Source: Rhizophagus irregularis (Eukaryota > Glomeromycota > Glomeromycetes > Glomerales > Glomeraceae). From it: a stretch of 64,000 nucleotides of DNA. Below, one piece after another: positions 12,041 to 21,832 of this stretch (position 1 is its first letter; each line of letters begins with the position of its first letter). The notes below the pieces were generated by a model, which worked only from the letters and a program-made list of their open reading frames with translations, was not told where the DNA came from and ran no database searches. Where the stretch lies: contig NC_089433.1 of the NCBI RefSeq assembly GCF_026210795.1, forward strand, positions 1,575,001-1,639,000, in the 5' to 3' direction. The position numbers and the translations under genes are program-made.

Positions 12041-12800
12041 GGGGTGTGCCAGAAATTACGTGATTTAGTGGGTGGGTGGGGGGTCAGGTCCTGCAATCAG
12101 GTATCACAATATACCTTTTATGGTAATAGTATATCTTTTATAGTAAATAATATATAATTTGTTTATTAAGAAGCTTTTTTGCAATTATCTCACCATCTAA
12201 AAGTCCAATTTTAATGAATTTTTTTTTTGTTTTATAAAGTATAAAGAGAGCTATAAAATAAAAAAAAGTTTATGCAAATTGAATTATTGGATAGTAAAAT
12301 AATTGTATTATAATATATATATAATACTATATAGTAATTTATTTATTAAGAAGCTTTTTTGCAATTAACTTACTATGTAGCAGTTCAATTTTAATGAATT
12401 TATTTTTGTTTTGTAAAGCATAAAAAGGTCTACAAAACAAAAAAAAAGTTTATGCAAATTGGATTATTGGATAGTGAAATAATTGTATTATAATATATAT
12501 ATAATATATGATAATTTATTTATTAACAAGTTTTTTTGCAATTATTTCACCATCTAGCAGTCCAATTTCAATGAATTTTTTTTTATTTTATAAAGCATAA
12601 ACAGGGCTACAAAACAAAAAAAAGTTTATGCAAATTGGATTATTAGATAGCAAACTAATTGTATTATAATATATATATTAATATAATATATTATATATTA
12701 TACTGTATGTATTTTTTTAGCCAATCAGAATTCAATCACATGGTGGGTAGGGGGGTCAGGTCTCTAATTGAGCATAATCACGTGATTTATGGCACGCCCC
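12041..12800. mobile_element. TIR element with 3-bp TAA duplication, probably PIF/Harbinger-like (760 bp)
   Basis: The ends are GGGGTGTGCCAGAAATTACG (left) and GGGGCGTGCCATAAATCACG (right, read inward). TAA occurs directly outside each end (12038-12040 and 12801-12803). A second inner motif, a GGTGGG..GGGGTCAGGTC block, is present near both ends in the same orientation. The interior carries three ~180-bp tandem units (12151-12660). There is no transposase. The superfamily call rests only on TAA and the G-rich terminus. Confidence 0.7.
12151..12660. repeat. Three tandem ~180-bp units, each an imperfect hairpin
   Basis: Landmarks AAGCTTTTTTGCAATTA (12170, 12350; third copy diverged at ~12528) and AGTTTATGCAAATTGGATTA recur at a spacing of ~177-180 bp. 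Within each unit the left arm (CAATTATTTCACCATCTAGC) pairs with the right arm (GATAG...AATTG) around an A/T-rich loop. Confidence 0.8.
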
Positions 12801-12888
12801 TAACCAATAGAATTTTAAAAAAAGTAAAGTAAAAACTATTAGTAAAGGGCTAATTTTCTACGATGACCTTTATTATAAGTAAGCGGGA
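12801..12888. repeat. Partial second copy of the 225-bp MITE
   Basis: This segment aligns with 11560-11645: both share TAAAAACTATTAGTAAAGGG and end in TTATAAGTAAGCG...ATCC followed by TA. The left part of the copy is missing where the TAA-type element abuts it. Confidence 0.7.
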
Positions 12889-12899
12889 TCCTATACAAC

Positions 12900-13651
12900 T
12901 CCTTAGTAATTATCTGTGAAAATACCATCGAATATACAAATATTCACCTAAATAAATATATTGTTAAAACAGCCAAAAGTAGTGTTCTGTATAAATCAAA
13001 TTTCTTTTCTAAAATTTAATTCAATTTGGACTTAATTTAAACTCAATTCAAACTCAATTTGACCTCCAAAAATTATTATCTCAGGATCTATCTAGTAATC
13101 CAATTTTGATGATCTTTTTTTAATCGATAGGTTTCATTACCCTGATCAAAATAAAAAAAAAATCATCAAAATCAGACCACTATATCAAAAATTATTCTTA
13201 AAATACGTTTTTATTATTCAGAAGCAATCAGGATTACGAATCGATTCGTGCAGAACACTAGCCAAAAGGCATATTGCATATTCTAACTAGGATGTAAAAA
13301 AGAGTATCATCAGAACTAAGTGATGATGAGATTAATGAAATTTATAGTAATATTTATTTTAAATACAGAAAAAACTCTGAATTTTATTGTTCTCATGTTT
13401 CAAAAAAAATTAAGAAAACTGTTGCATATCGATTAATTAATGGTGTAAAAGTTATTCAGCAAACTTGAAAAACTTATAAGTCGAAACCTGAAACTTGGGC
13501 AAAATAAGTTTGGAATATAGTAAGAAATGATAATACTCCTGATGAGAAGAAGTATTTAGGTATAACTTTTCATGTTATAAGAATTTCTAATAATCAATAG
13601 GTAAACTATTTTGGTCAAAGAATTTTAACCAGAGATGTATTTATATATCAT
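12900..13651 (+). pseudogene. Decayed unidentified coding sequence, interrupted by a MITE
   Basis: In one frame from 13301 to 13651 the sequence reads as protein-like (ELSDDEINEIYSNIYFKYRK, KKTVAYRLINGVKVIQQT, DNTPDEKKYLGITFHVIRI) with three internal stops (TGA, TAA, TAG), at least two of which could be former Trp or Arg codons. The frame appears to continue upstream across the MITE at 12980-13260 to about 12915. The family is not recognised. It could be a host gene fragment or a transposon gene. Confidence 0.45.
12980..13260. mobile_element. hAT-type MITE with 8-bp target duplication (281 bp)
   Basis: The ends are TAGTGTTCTGTATAAATC (left) and TAGTGTTCTGCACGAATC (right, read inward). A perfect 8-bp direct repeat, GCCAAAAG, flanks it at 12972-12979 and 13261-13268. 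It lies inside the decayed coding sequence at 12900-13651. There is no coding capacity. Confidence 0.87.
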
Positions 13652-13798
13652 TAGAATTAAGGAATGGAAAGTTTGTTACAGTTCGGTTAAAGTTTTAAGA
13701 CTTACAGGTTTTGGCACATAGACAGACCGGACCCAGTTTAAGGACTGAAACTAGGACTTAAGTTAGGACTTAGTTCTAATTGAATTGATTGGTTAATT

Positions 13799-14177
13799 TA
13801 GAGTTCCAATCCATCATCCGACGGATGATCAATCTCTTCTCATTTATTTTTGGAAAGAGACATTTATGTTTCATAATTTATAATTTAGAAACTGCATTCG
13901 ATGTAAGGTGATTAGACTATGCATTATTTAATTAATTGAACATAAAATAAATGGGGTGAAATCTTAGTCAGATTGAAATTTTCATCCATCGGATGATATT
14001 TTAATCCGTTCCTAATTTCTCCTCACTTTCATTTTTGAAAAAAAAGTTTATTTATTAAATTATATACTGTATTATGCTTTTAGGATATCCTTAAAAAAAA
14101 ATGCTCTTTTATATTAATTAAATGAGCGTACAACTGTCAAAATGTGATTATCCGTCGGATGACGGATTGGAACTCTA
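13799..14177. mobile_element. hAT-type MITE with 8-bp target duplication (379 bp)
   Basis: The ends are TAGAGTTCCAATCCATCATC and TAGAGTTCCAATCCGTCATC (right, read inward). Each is followed by a small palindrome around ATCCGACGGAT. A perfect 8-bp direct repeat, GGTTAATT, occurs at 13791-13798 and 14178-14185. The ends resemble those of the MITE at 9055. Confidence 0.9.
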
Positions 14178-14399
14178 GGTTAATTTTAAATAAAAAATAC
14201 TTAAATAATTTATTTATTATGAGCTACAAAAAAAATTTATTAATTCGTCGATGATCAAAATGCTAATCATTTAAGTAATGGCGTTATAATAATTCCTATT
14301 AAAGCCACATTTTTTATTTTGTAAGTTGAAAAAAAATTTCTGAACTTGATTAATAAAAGTATATACAGTAATTATATTACTATAAACAATTAAATGTTA

Positions 14400-15371
14400 C
14401 CCATTACCCTTAATTTTTTTTCTCTTCTATTTCTTTTTCAAGCCAACTTTTAGACACAATAATGCACGAAACATATCTGGTTGCAATCTATTTTTTGTGC
14501 GAGTTATATATAGTATTACTCGCCACAGAAAATGCTTGCTCACACGCAACACTAGTAGCCTGAATGGATAAATAGTCTTGTGCCATTGCACCTAATGCTG
14601 GAAACTTTCAAAAATGAGTCTGTCACTATAGTAATGGCACAACATTATCATCACATGGCAAAGCAAAATACTGGTCAATCTCCTCATAAATTCCAGTTGA
14701 TAGTCTTGTAATATTTAATGTAGTACTATTATTTAATCGCCTCTTCTTTAATTGATGAAAGTAATTACAAGTGCTTGCTACTTCACCATTATTATGATTA
14801 ATTACAGCTGGTTGAGATATTAGTGTATGATATTCAGAAAAACACCTTTTTACTGCATTAATTGCATTTGTTGATTCTTCTTCAGCAAAAAGCAGAGTAA
14901 ATTTTATGCATAGAATTAGTACCTTAGACGCTAAGGTAAATGAATCCACTATTTCCCAGTACTTATCAATTTTTTGAAGTATTAATGATACTACTTCACT
15001 TTGACTAAATTTTTTTTTTCCAATATAATCATTTAGATGTTGTTGGATTTCAAAAAACAAAAACCTTACATCAGAAATAATGGGATATAAGAAAGCTGAA
15101 AGCAATACTATTGCTTTTTCTAATAGTTCTAGTAACGTAAGAGTATTCTATTTATGTTGTAAATTAGTCATAATGTAGTTTATTTTTTGGATTAGTTATG
15201 TTATTAATTAATGTTAATATCGTTATTAATGATGAATAGAAAAATAAAAGCTAACACTTATATTTATTTTTATCCATTCTTACAAGTCCAGTGCAAATTT
15301 TTTTAATGTCTTGATCTGTTGCAACTAACATTTCAATAGGTCGCAATATTTTTTGGAATTTTACAATCATA
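14400..15371 (-). pseudogene. hAT transposase, C-terminal part (first hAT element)
   Basis: Minus-strand frames give the middle and C-terminal part of a hAT transposase: a ~159-codon open stretch (14626-15105), then, beyond a frame break, the dimerisation block (KFPALGAMAQDYLSIQATS, VACEQAFSVASNTIYNS) and, after a stop and shift, MFRALLCLKSWLEK-like residues. This is the carboxy end of an element whose remaining parts lie at 17538-17862 and 30755-31120. It is separated from them by the pogo insertion (15374-17535) and the 12.9-kb insertion (17865-30752). It is broken and non-functional. Confidence 0.8.
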
Positions 15372-15373
15372 TA

Positions 15374-17535
15374 CCGTATTTTGCGGGCCACAGTACCCCC
15401 CTATGCACAGTACCCTACACAAAAATTTTGTCAGATTTTTTAAATACCTGGATATTTCGCACAGAGACTGGAGACATTCAATTTTTAACCTCCAAAATTT
15501 ATAAAATCTCTGGGTACAACACAAGAAAAAAAACATATACACTGTATAATATCCGGGTATTTATTATCAACTTTATTTATTATATATGATATTACAATAT
15601 GCAATACATTATTAAAATCCTTCAATATAGAACATTATTCTTCATCAGAAGTTAGTTCTTGATTTTGATTTCCATCTTCTCCACTACTATTATTACCACC
15701 ATTGTTTTCTTTACTCTTACCTTTATCTGTTTCAATTTCCCATTCATTTTCATAATCATTTTCTTCGGTATATTCATTTTATTCATCATCTGAATTATTT
15801 ATATCTACCTCATCATCATCCTCCGGCATGCCTAGTAACTTATCATAATCAAATAAGTCATTATCTTTCGAACCATCGGTATTTGTTGAAACTCCACAAC
15901 ATTTGAAAGACCTTCTAATAAGATCTTTGTCAACATCATCCCATGATTCCTTGACCCATGTTGCAACTGTTGAATAGGAAGGTTTTTTAATCCTTCCAGC
16001 TGGAGTAAGAGTATGAATGGTAGAAGACATCTAATCATTATATCGTTCTTTAACCTGCAAATTATAAATAAATGTTAACAAAAATCAAAGAATTTATAAA
16101 TAAAACATGCTAAATTGCTAACAATAAAAAATTTTAAAGAATTATATACAATTTTTACCTTAGCTTTAAAGCTTTTGTTAATTGCAACGTCTAATGGTTG
16201 CAATTTAGATGTGCAACCACCTGGAATTACGGCAATATTTGTATTTTTTTCTACCAACCGATTTTTAACAGAACTTACAATATGACCACGAAAAGAATCC
16301 AAAACCAGTAAGGAACGCGAATTACCAAAAGGGTTTCTTGAGGTCCATACAGTTTCAATCCACCATAGCATTTCCTTTTCATTCATCCATCCTTTTTCAT
16401 TAGCTCGTATATGAATACCATGTGGAAAATTTTCTTTTGGCACATTTTTCAATTTAAAAATGCAAACTGCTGGGAGCTTACTGCCATCAGCCATACATGC
16501 AAAGTACAACTGTAAAAGATGAGCGCTCATGGCCTGTAGTACGAATGCTGACTGTTTTTGCGCCCTTATGGTCTATAGTGAAATTACTTGGCAAATCAAA
16601 CCATAGTGGTGTCTCATCCATATTACCTATATATTTTAATGGATAGTCATGCTGAATCCTTCTATATAAAATATAACTCAAAAAACGTTTTGTTTTTCAA
16701 TCAAATCTGATGGTAATTGTTGTGCTACAGTTGTTCTATGACGTTCGCTAAGATTATATCTTCCTAAAAAACCACTTAACCATTTATTTGAAAATTTAAA
16801 TGAAGTGATATTTGGATTATTTGCTAAAAAATCCTGATTTCTAGACAACGTGATAGCTTTTTTGGTGATCATTTTTCGAGTAACAGGATTTTGATTTGTT
16901 CTTCTTTTACAAACCCACGTAAATAAATCATCTTCTATATCTGAATATTTAGCAGATTTACCCGGATGAAGCTTAAGAACATGAGGCGCAAATGCTAATA
17001 ACTTAGCTTTATTGTTATTCCAATCACGCACTTGTTTTGGTTGAATATTAAAATATTTTGCAGTTTCACGTTTACTTCCTCAATTATTTTCCAAATAATG
17101 CACTACCATTAATTTTTCTCTTACATTCCATTGTCGTCTTTTCTTTTGTGATAAGCGATTACGTGCTTTTGGATTTTTTCTGTTTCTGATAACAACCATT
17201 TTTACTTTGAAATAAATTCGCATCACAAATAAAAGACAAAGAAAAAAATACGCGTTTATCATTTTAAAGAATTTATGTATTATACAAAAATAAGGGGAAC
17301 AGATAAACGTGATTTATATGAATCTTTTTTCCTGAAAAAAGTAATTTTCCTTACTTTTTAAATTTAAATATATCCGGATATTATACAAGGTAAGTATCCC
17401 GGGTACTTTATAAATCTTATACCCCCTTATGCACAGTACTTATGCTGTACCCCCCTATATAATATACCCCGGGTATAGCCTCCAACTCCCTAAAATATGC
17501 ATCATACCCGGGGTACTGTGGCCCCTGTTATACGG
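15374..17535 (-). mobile_element. pogo-family DNA transposon (2162 bp), nearly complete
   Basis: Inverted ends: CCGTATTTTGCGGGCCACAG (left) and CCGTATAACAGGGGCCACAG (right, read inward), each continuing into TACCCC; TA flanks both sides (15372-15373 and 17536-17537). It encodes a pogo/CENP-B-type transposase on the minus strand. It is inserted in the first hAT element. Related non-autonomous copies are at 8078-8371 and probably 6344-6550. Confidence 0.92.
15635..17199 (-). pseudogene. pogo transposase with CENP-B-type HTH and DDD domain, lightly damaged
   Basis: The order along the protein is: a basic N-terminal helix-turn-helix (start ATG near 17199; KKRRQWNVREKLMVVHYLE...ETAKYF), a CENP-B-type DNA-binding part (SNKWLSGFLGRYNLSERHR) and a DDE-type nuclease. 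The nuclease retains all three acidic residues in context: MDETPLWFDLP, LLVLDSFRGH and GGCTSKLQPLDVAINKSFK. A C-terminal extension follows (TPAGRIKKPSYSTVATWVK, then an acidic tail to the stop at 15635), after what looks like a short intron. Lesions: an in-frame TGA at 17077-17079, frameshifts near 16681 and 16500, and TAG in place of an expected Trp near 16031. So few lesions suggest a fairly recent copy. Confidence 0.85.
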
Positions 17536-17537
17536 TA

Positions 17538-17862
17538 ATAGCCTAATAGGTGCTATTTCACCTGGTCTTAACATCTAATTGTGATTTGTAATATGTTAAA
17601 TTTTCTATTAAACACAATTTTTGTAATCTATTACACCTTAGAGTTGAGTGTTTAATTTTTTCATTAACTCACGAATTTTAACAATCTCATCATCAATAAT
17701 TTTAATTTCTTGCTGCGCGGCCAAATTTAAAATATGTGCAGAACACCTATAATGTCAAAAAAACTGATCATTAAGTTCTCTTGTAAGTTTTTCTGCAATT
17801 ATTCTTCTACAAACTACCATTGCCGATTCATTATCAGTAGTTAAAGCCAAAGTTTTTTCAAG
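17538..17862 (-). pseudogene. hAT transposase, central part (first hAT element)
   Basis: On the minus strand it reads LEKTLALTTDNESAMVVCRR, then IIAEKLTRELND, a stop, CSAHILNLAAQQEIKIID and IRELMKKLNTQL, a typical hAT core. Its 5' neighbour in the protein is at 30755 on the other side of the 12.9-kb insertion, and its 3' neighbour is left of the pogo element. Confidence 0.85.
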
Positions 17863-18158
17863 TACAGTCAACTCTTTTTATAGTTACTCTGTTATAGTCA
17901 CATTTTACTATATAGTCGCACCAGTTGAATGTTCAAAACACTTTATTATTAAAATCTATCATATATAGTCACAATCTATCTATAGTTACTATCACACCTA
18001 TCCTCAAAAATCTTATATTAAAAAGAACCGTTTATAATTATAGTTATATAAAGAATATATTAAATAACTTGGCATCTAATAATTGTATAAAGATGTGTCA
18101 TAGCTTGTTAGAATCGTCTCACTAAGACGAATCGAATGGTGGTAATTTTATCCTTTTA

Positions 18159-18662
18159 CTGTGCAAACAGTCTTATGACTTTATCTTTTATTTATATTTT
18201 AAATCGAAACTAGAGAGTAGAGACGAACAATATTACAAAATAAGAAAATAAACTAATAAAAAATAAAAAGAATAGCTTCACGATTCATACAAGTAAAGAA
18301 ATCTAAACTAAAATAAATTAAAGAAAAGAAAAACTAAACTATTACAGAATCGCATACTCCAACTTTACCCGAAGGCCAGTGTAAGTCAACTATCCAACAT
18401 CCAAAAATCCAGTCTGTTACCAGAAAGAGATCCTAAGAGGTTGAACTATTAAGCAGCACAGAAAATCCAAGTGCGAGATCTAAGATCCACCCTGAATTAT
18501 AGAAGAGAATATCCAAGAAATCCAGGAATCCTGAGAAACTGACGCCAAAGAAGAGATGTGATGATGAAGAGAAGTATTAGAAGAAGAAGTGATAGAGAGG
18601 CTTCGTGATTTTGAGGAAGCGAAAATCCCTTGAGATTCTTCCCAAGCATAGAAAAGAACAAG
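18159..18662 (-). mobile_element. 5'-truncated LINE copy 1
   Basis: This is the reverse complement of the 3' end of the LINE at 21692-29671, with diverged matches to the end of ORF2 and the 3' UTR (for example the GACTGTTTGC tail). The 3' end lies at the left. It is flanked by TTTTATCCTTTTA at 18146-18158 and 18663-18675. Confidence 0.85.
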
Positions 18663-18675
18663 TTTTATCCTTTTA

Positions 18676-19069
18676 CTATGCAAACAGTCTTATGACTTTA
18701 TTTTTTATTTATATTTTAACTTCAAAAATTTTAAAATCGAACAATATTACAAAAATAAGAAAATAAATTAATAAAAAATAAAAGAGTAGCTTTATGACTC
18801 ATACAAGTAAAGAAATCTAAACTAAAATAAAATTAAAGAAAAGAAAAACTAAACTATTACAGAATCGCATACCCTAACTTTACCCGAAGGCCAGTGTGAG
18901 TCAATTATCCATCATCCAAAAATTCAATATGTTACTAGAAAGAGACCCTAAGAGGTTGAACTGTTAAGCGGTGCAGAAAATCCAAGTGTGAGATCTAAGA
19001 TCCGCCTCGGATTATAGAAGAGGATATCCAAAAAATACAGGAATCCTGAGGAACTGTCGCCAAAGAGAG
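18676..19069 (-). mobile_element. 5'-truncated LINE copy 2
   Basis: This is a second reverse-oriented LINE 3' fragment, similar to copy 1 but truncated at a different 5' point. It is flanked by TTTTATCCTTTTA at 18663-18675 and 19070-19082, so it shares one duplication with copy 1. Confidence 0.85.
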
Positions 19070-19216
19070 TTTTATCCTTTTATGATTACTGGCTGATGAG
19101 TTATTCAACAAAATGTTAAGCATCAGCATTATTATATTTCTTGATTTACGTTTACTGCGTCATTTAACATTTTGCTAAATATCTCGGTACCTAGTAATTG
19201 TAAAAAGACGATTAAT

Positions 19217-19433
19217 GAGTATCAGTGTCATGCAATGGGTATAGAATGAGTAGGCAACGTGTACCTAGCTTCAGATCAGCCTAAAATGGCCCGATAGGGA
19301 ATGTCTTCAAGTGGTGCTGTTACCTGAGGAATTAAGTACTCGGTTATAATGGTATCTATGGAGATGATAGGACACAAACCCGAAATTAGTCTCATAAGAG
19401 GCAATGGGTGGTCTGGCCGTAAACACTAGCAAA
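19217..19433. mobile_element. 217-bp insertion with 17-bp target duplication
   Basis: GTAAAAAGACGATTAAT occurs at 19200-19216 and again at 19434-19450. The inserted 217 bp is much less AT-rich than its surroundings, starts GAGTATCAGTGTCATGCAAT and ends CACTAGCAAA. A paralogous stretch at ~18070-18140 lacks the insert, which supports the reading. The long duplication points to retrotransposition (SINE or processed RNA). I cannot name the source RNA. Confidence 0.7.
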
Positions 19434-19943
19434 GTAAAAAGACGATTAATAGCTTATTGGAATCACCTCATCAAGACGAATCGAATGGTGGTAGGCTTAT
19501 CTCTCCGTGATCAATATCGACGGAGTTACTACTTAAAAACTATTTAATATTTTTTAATTTTGGAAATTGATCTAGTGATTGGATTTCGATATATTTTATA
19601 CCATTAGATTCGTCGCATTAAGACGAATCGAATGGTAGTAAGATCGTCTCTCTAGGATCAATATTGGCAGAATTATTACACAAAAAACCATTAATATTTT
19701 TTAATTTCAGAAATTAATCTAATGATTGGATTTCAATGTATTTTAAACCATTAGAACCGTCTCATCAAGACAAATTAAATGGCGGTAAGATCATCTCTCT
19801 ACAATTAATATTGGAGGAGTTACGATACAATAAAGTTTTAAGTATAATTTTGACTAAAATTATGTTAATTTTTGGCCAGAATTATGATATACTAATATAA
19901 GAAATTTTTTATATAGTCACATCTCTTTATAATCACCAAATAT

Positions 19944-21676
19944 ATGGGTTGGTCACCCTATCTTAGTGGTTAGTCACTGAGACCCTCATTAAGCCTGAGT
20001 ATGGTGAGGTCGCAGGTTCGATTCCTATGACCACGGAAATAAAAGAATTTTACTGCGGACGCTACAACCAATAGTGTGAAGGTACAGGGGATTAGTGTAG
20101 TTGGACTGCATCATGGTGAATTAGTGTGTACGGTTAGGCCGCACATTTCAACTAAGGGTCATGGTGTCCTTCTAACGTTCCCTATGAGGCCATTGGCATG
20201 TGCGCAGTCCTGTCCGGCGAGGTCGCTACTATACCTTGGGAGGAGGCTTCCATGGCCAGGTGGTCACTCTACGATACCGCTTGGGGTCAGTAATGGCTAG
20301 ATGGTCGTTCTAGATGGTAAAGCTGACGGTGCAATGTCTTAGTGGTAGTTTGACCTTCTGTTAGGTCATAGACCAACCAAGGTGTTCGTGCACAGACAGA
20401 TAGCTTGGTGATTGGGTTCCGATTCCATCTCGATGGGCGCAATGGTTGGTGATTCATAGTGGTTCGATACCCACCATAAGGGATGATCCTGGGTAACACC
20501 TACAAGCTTACTGTCCAGGTGGTCACTACAAAGTATACCACTTGGGGATTACAACTGTACTATCGGTGGTGGGTAATCGTGGGCTGTAGTGGCCTTTGAG
20601 TGAGACCTGTTACCTAATATGGTGGTATGGAAGGGTCTAGATGTTTGAAGGTTATCTGACGAAAGTCCTCTGTGACAGTAGTAGTGGTGAGGGGTTTATA
20701 ATAGTAGCCATTACAGTATCATGCAACAGATTAAAGGACGAGTAGGGTGGTGTTCTTCCGATCCAAAGGCCTTCGGGTCCCTGGGGTATGCCTGATTGAT
20801 GGACGTGCTGGATAAGTTGTCTTGGTTAAAAGGTGGCCTGGATGACATCTGGTGGTTCAATGATGGCGAGGATACGAACGACCTACCTCCATAACCTTCA
20901 ATAGAGGGTGCGGAAAGTAGTGGCTATAGTTGTTTCCGAAATTCAATTGGCAAATCCGAAATCCGAAATTACGAAATCGTAATTAATTACGTATTCCGAA
21001 ATTCCGAAATTTGCATAATAGTGCGAAATTGCGAATATCTCGGGATCTAGTGATCAGATTTTGATGATCTTACTACCATTCGATTCGTCTCATCGAGACG
21101 AATCTAATAATATGTGTTTCATATCTATAGCACCGATATTGATGGAGTTAATTTACTATAAACATTTAATGAATTTTTGTGTCGGAGCACGATCTAGTGA
21201 TTAGATTTGAATGAATTTACCACCATTCGATTTGTCATGACGAGACGATTCTAATGGCGGTAAGATCATCTTTCTAGCATTGAAATTAACGGAGCTATTA
21301 TGCTATAAATATTTAAAAGTTATTGGTATCGGAGCGCGATCTAGTGATTGGATTTAAATGATCTTACTACCATTAGAATCGCCTTATCGAGACGAATCAA
21401 ATGGTAGTAAGATCATCCAAAACGGATCACTGGGTGCCGAGTTATTATTTATTAAAGTTTTTATATATAAATCGGCAAAAATTAAGGCTAATTCTGGCCA
21501 AATATTTTCGTAATACGAAATTAATTACGGAGTCCGAAATTAATTACGGAATACGGAGTTTTTCTAATGAATTACCTAATAATTACAGAATTACGTAATT
21601 ACGTATTTCTGTAATACTAAAATAATTTCGGACACAAGTATAGTAGTGGCCACTAAACGTACAATACACTTGTAAA
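19944..21676 (+). mobile_element. SINE-like 1-kb repeat with tRNA-like promoters, copy 1 (interrupted by a MITE)
   Basis: It is flanked by ATAATCACCAAATAT (19929-19943 and 21677-21691). Near its left end is an A-box-like D-arm (TCTTAGTGGTTAGTC, ~19961) and, 50 bp on, a perfect B-box (GGTTCGATTCC, 20015-20025). A second A/B pair lies at ~20333-20350 and ~20414-20424 (one base longer), and a third B-like GGTTCGATACC starts at 20461. There is no open frame of note. GC content is well above the surroundings. The MITE at 20924-21643 splits its right end; without it the repeat is ~1007 bp. The copy at 29687-30698 is very similar. The pol III reading is inference. Confidence 0.75.
20924..21643. mobile_element. 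MITE with CTATA ends and CCGAAATT subterminal repeats (720 bp)
   Basis: The ends are CTATAGTTGTTTCCGAAATT (left) and CTATACTTGTGTCCGAAATT (right, read inward), with a 6-bp direct repeat TAGTGG at 20918-20923 and 21644-21649. The intact second copy of the host repeat (29687-30698) shows the uninterrupted sequence GAAAGTAGTGGCCACTAAAC. The subterminal zones repeat CCGAAATT and TAATTACG. The core holds three units of the GATTCGTCTC/GAGACGAATC palindromic module. Confidence 0.88.
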
Positions 21677-21832
21677 ATAATCACCAAATATGAGGATCAT
21701 CGCAACTCTTTCCTGAAATTTTGAAAATACTAATAAAATTTATTTTTGAAATTTTCGTTCGAAAATTTCTTAGTGCTCGTTCTAAATACTAATATTTTCC
21801 CAGTTGCTTTCCTCTTTACTGAGCTTTAAACT

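Noticed and set aside
15333-15589. Open frames on both strands over the left end of the pogo element
   Set aside because: They run across the terminal inverted repeat and the hAT junction and have no motif; chance frames.
19961-20030. A genuine tRNA gene (A-box and B-box at correct spacing)
   Set aside because: The acceptor and T stems do not pair well, and the sequence is the head of a repeated, duplication-flanked element. Called tRNA-like promoter, not tRNA.
20076-20499. Open frames on both strands inside the 1-kb tRNA-like repeat
   Set aside because: The second copy of the repeat (29687-30698) carries many base changes and indels that do not respect codons. The region is better explained as structured RNA.
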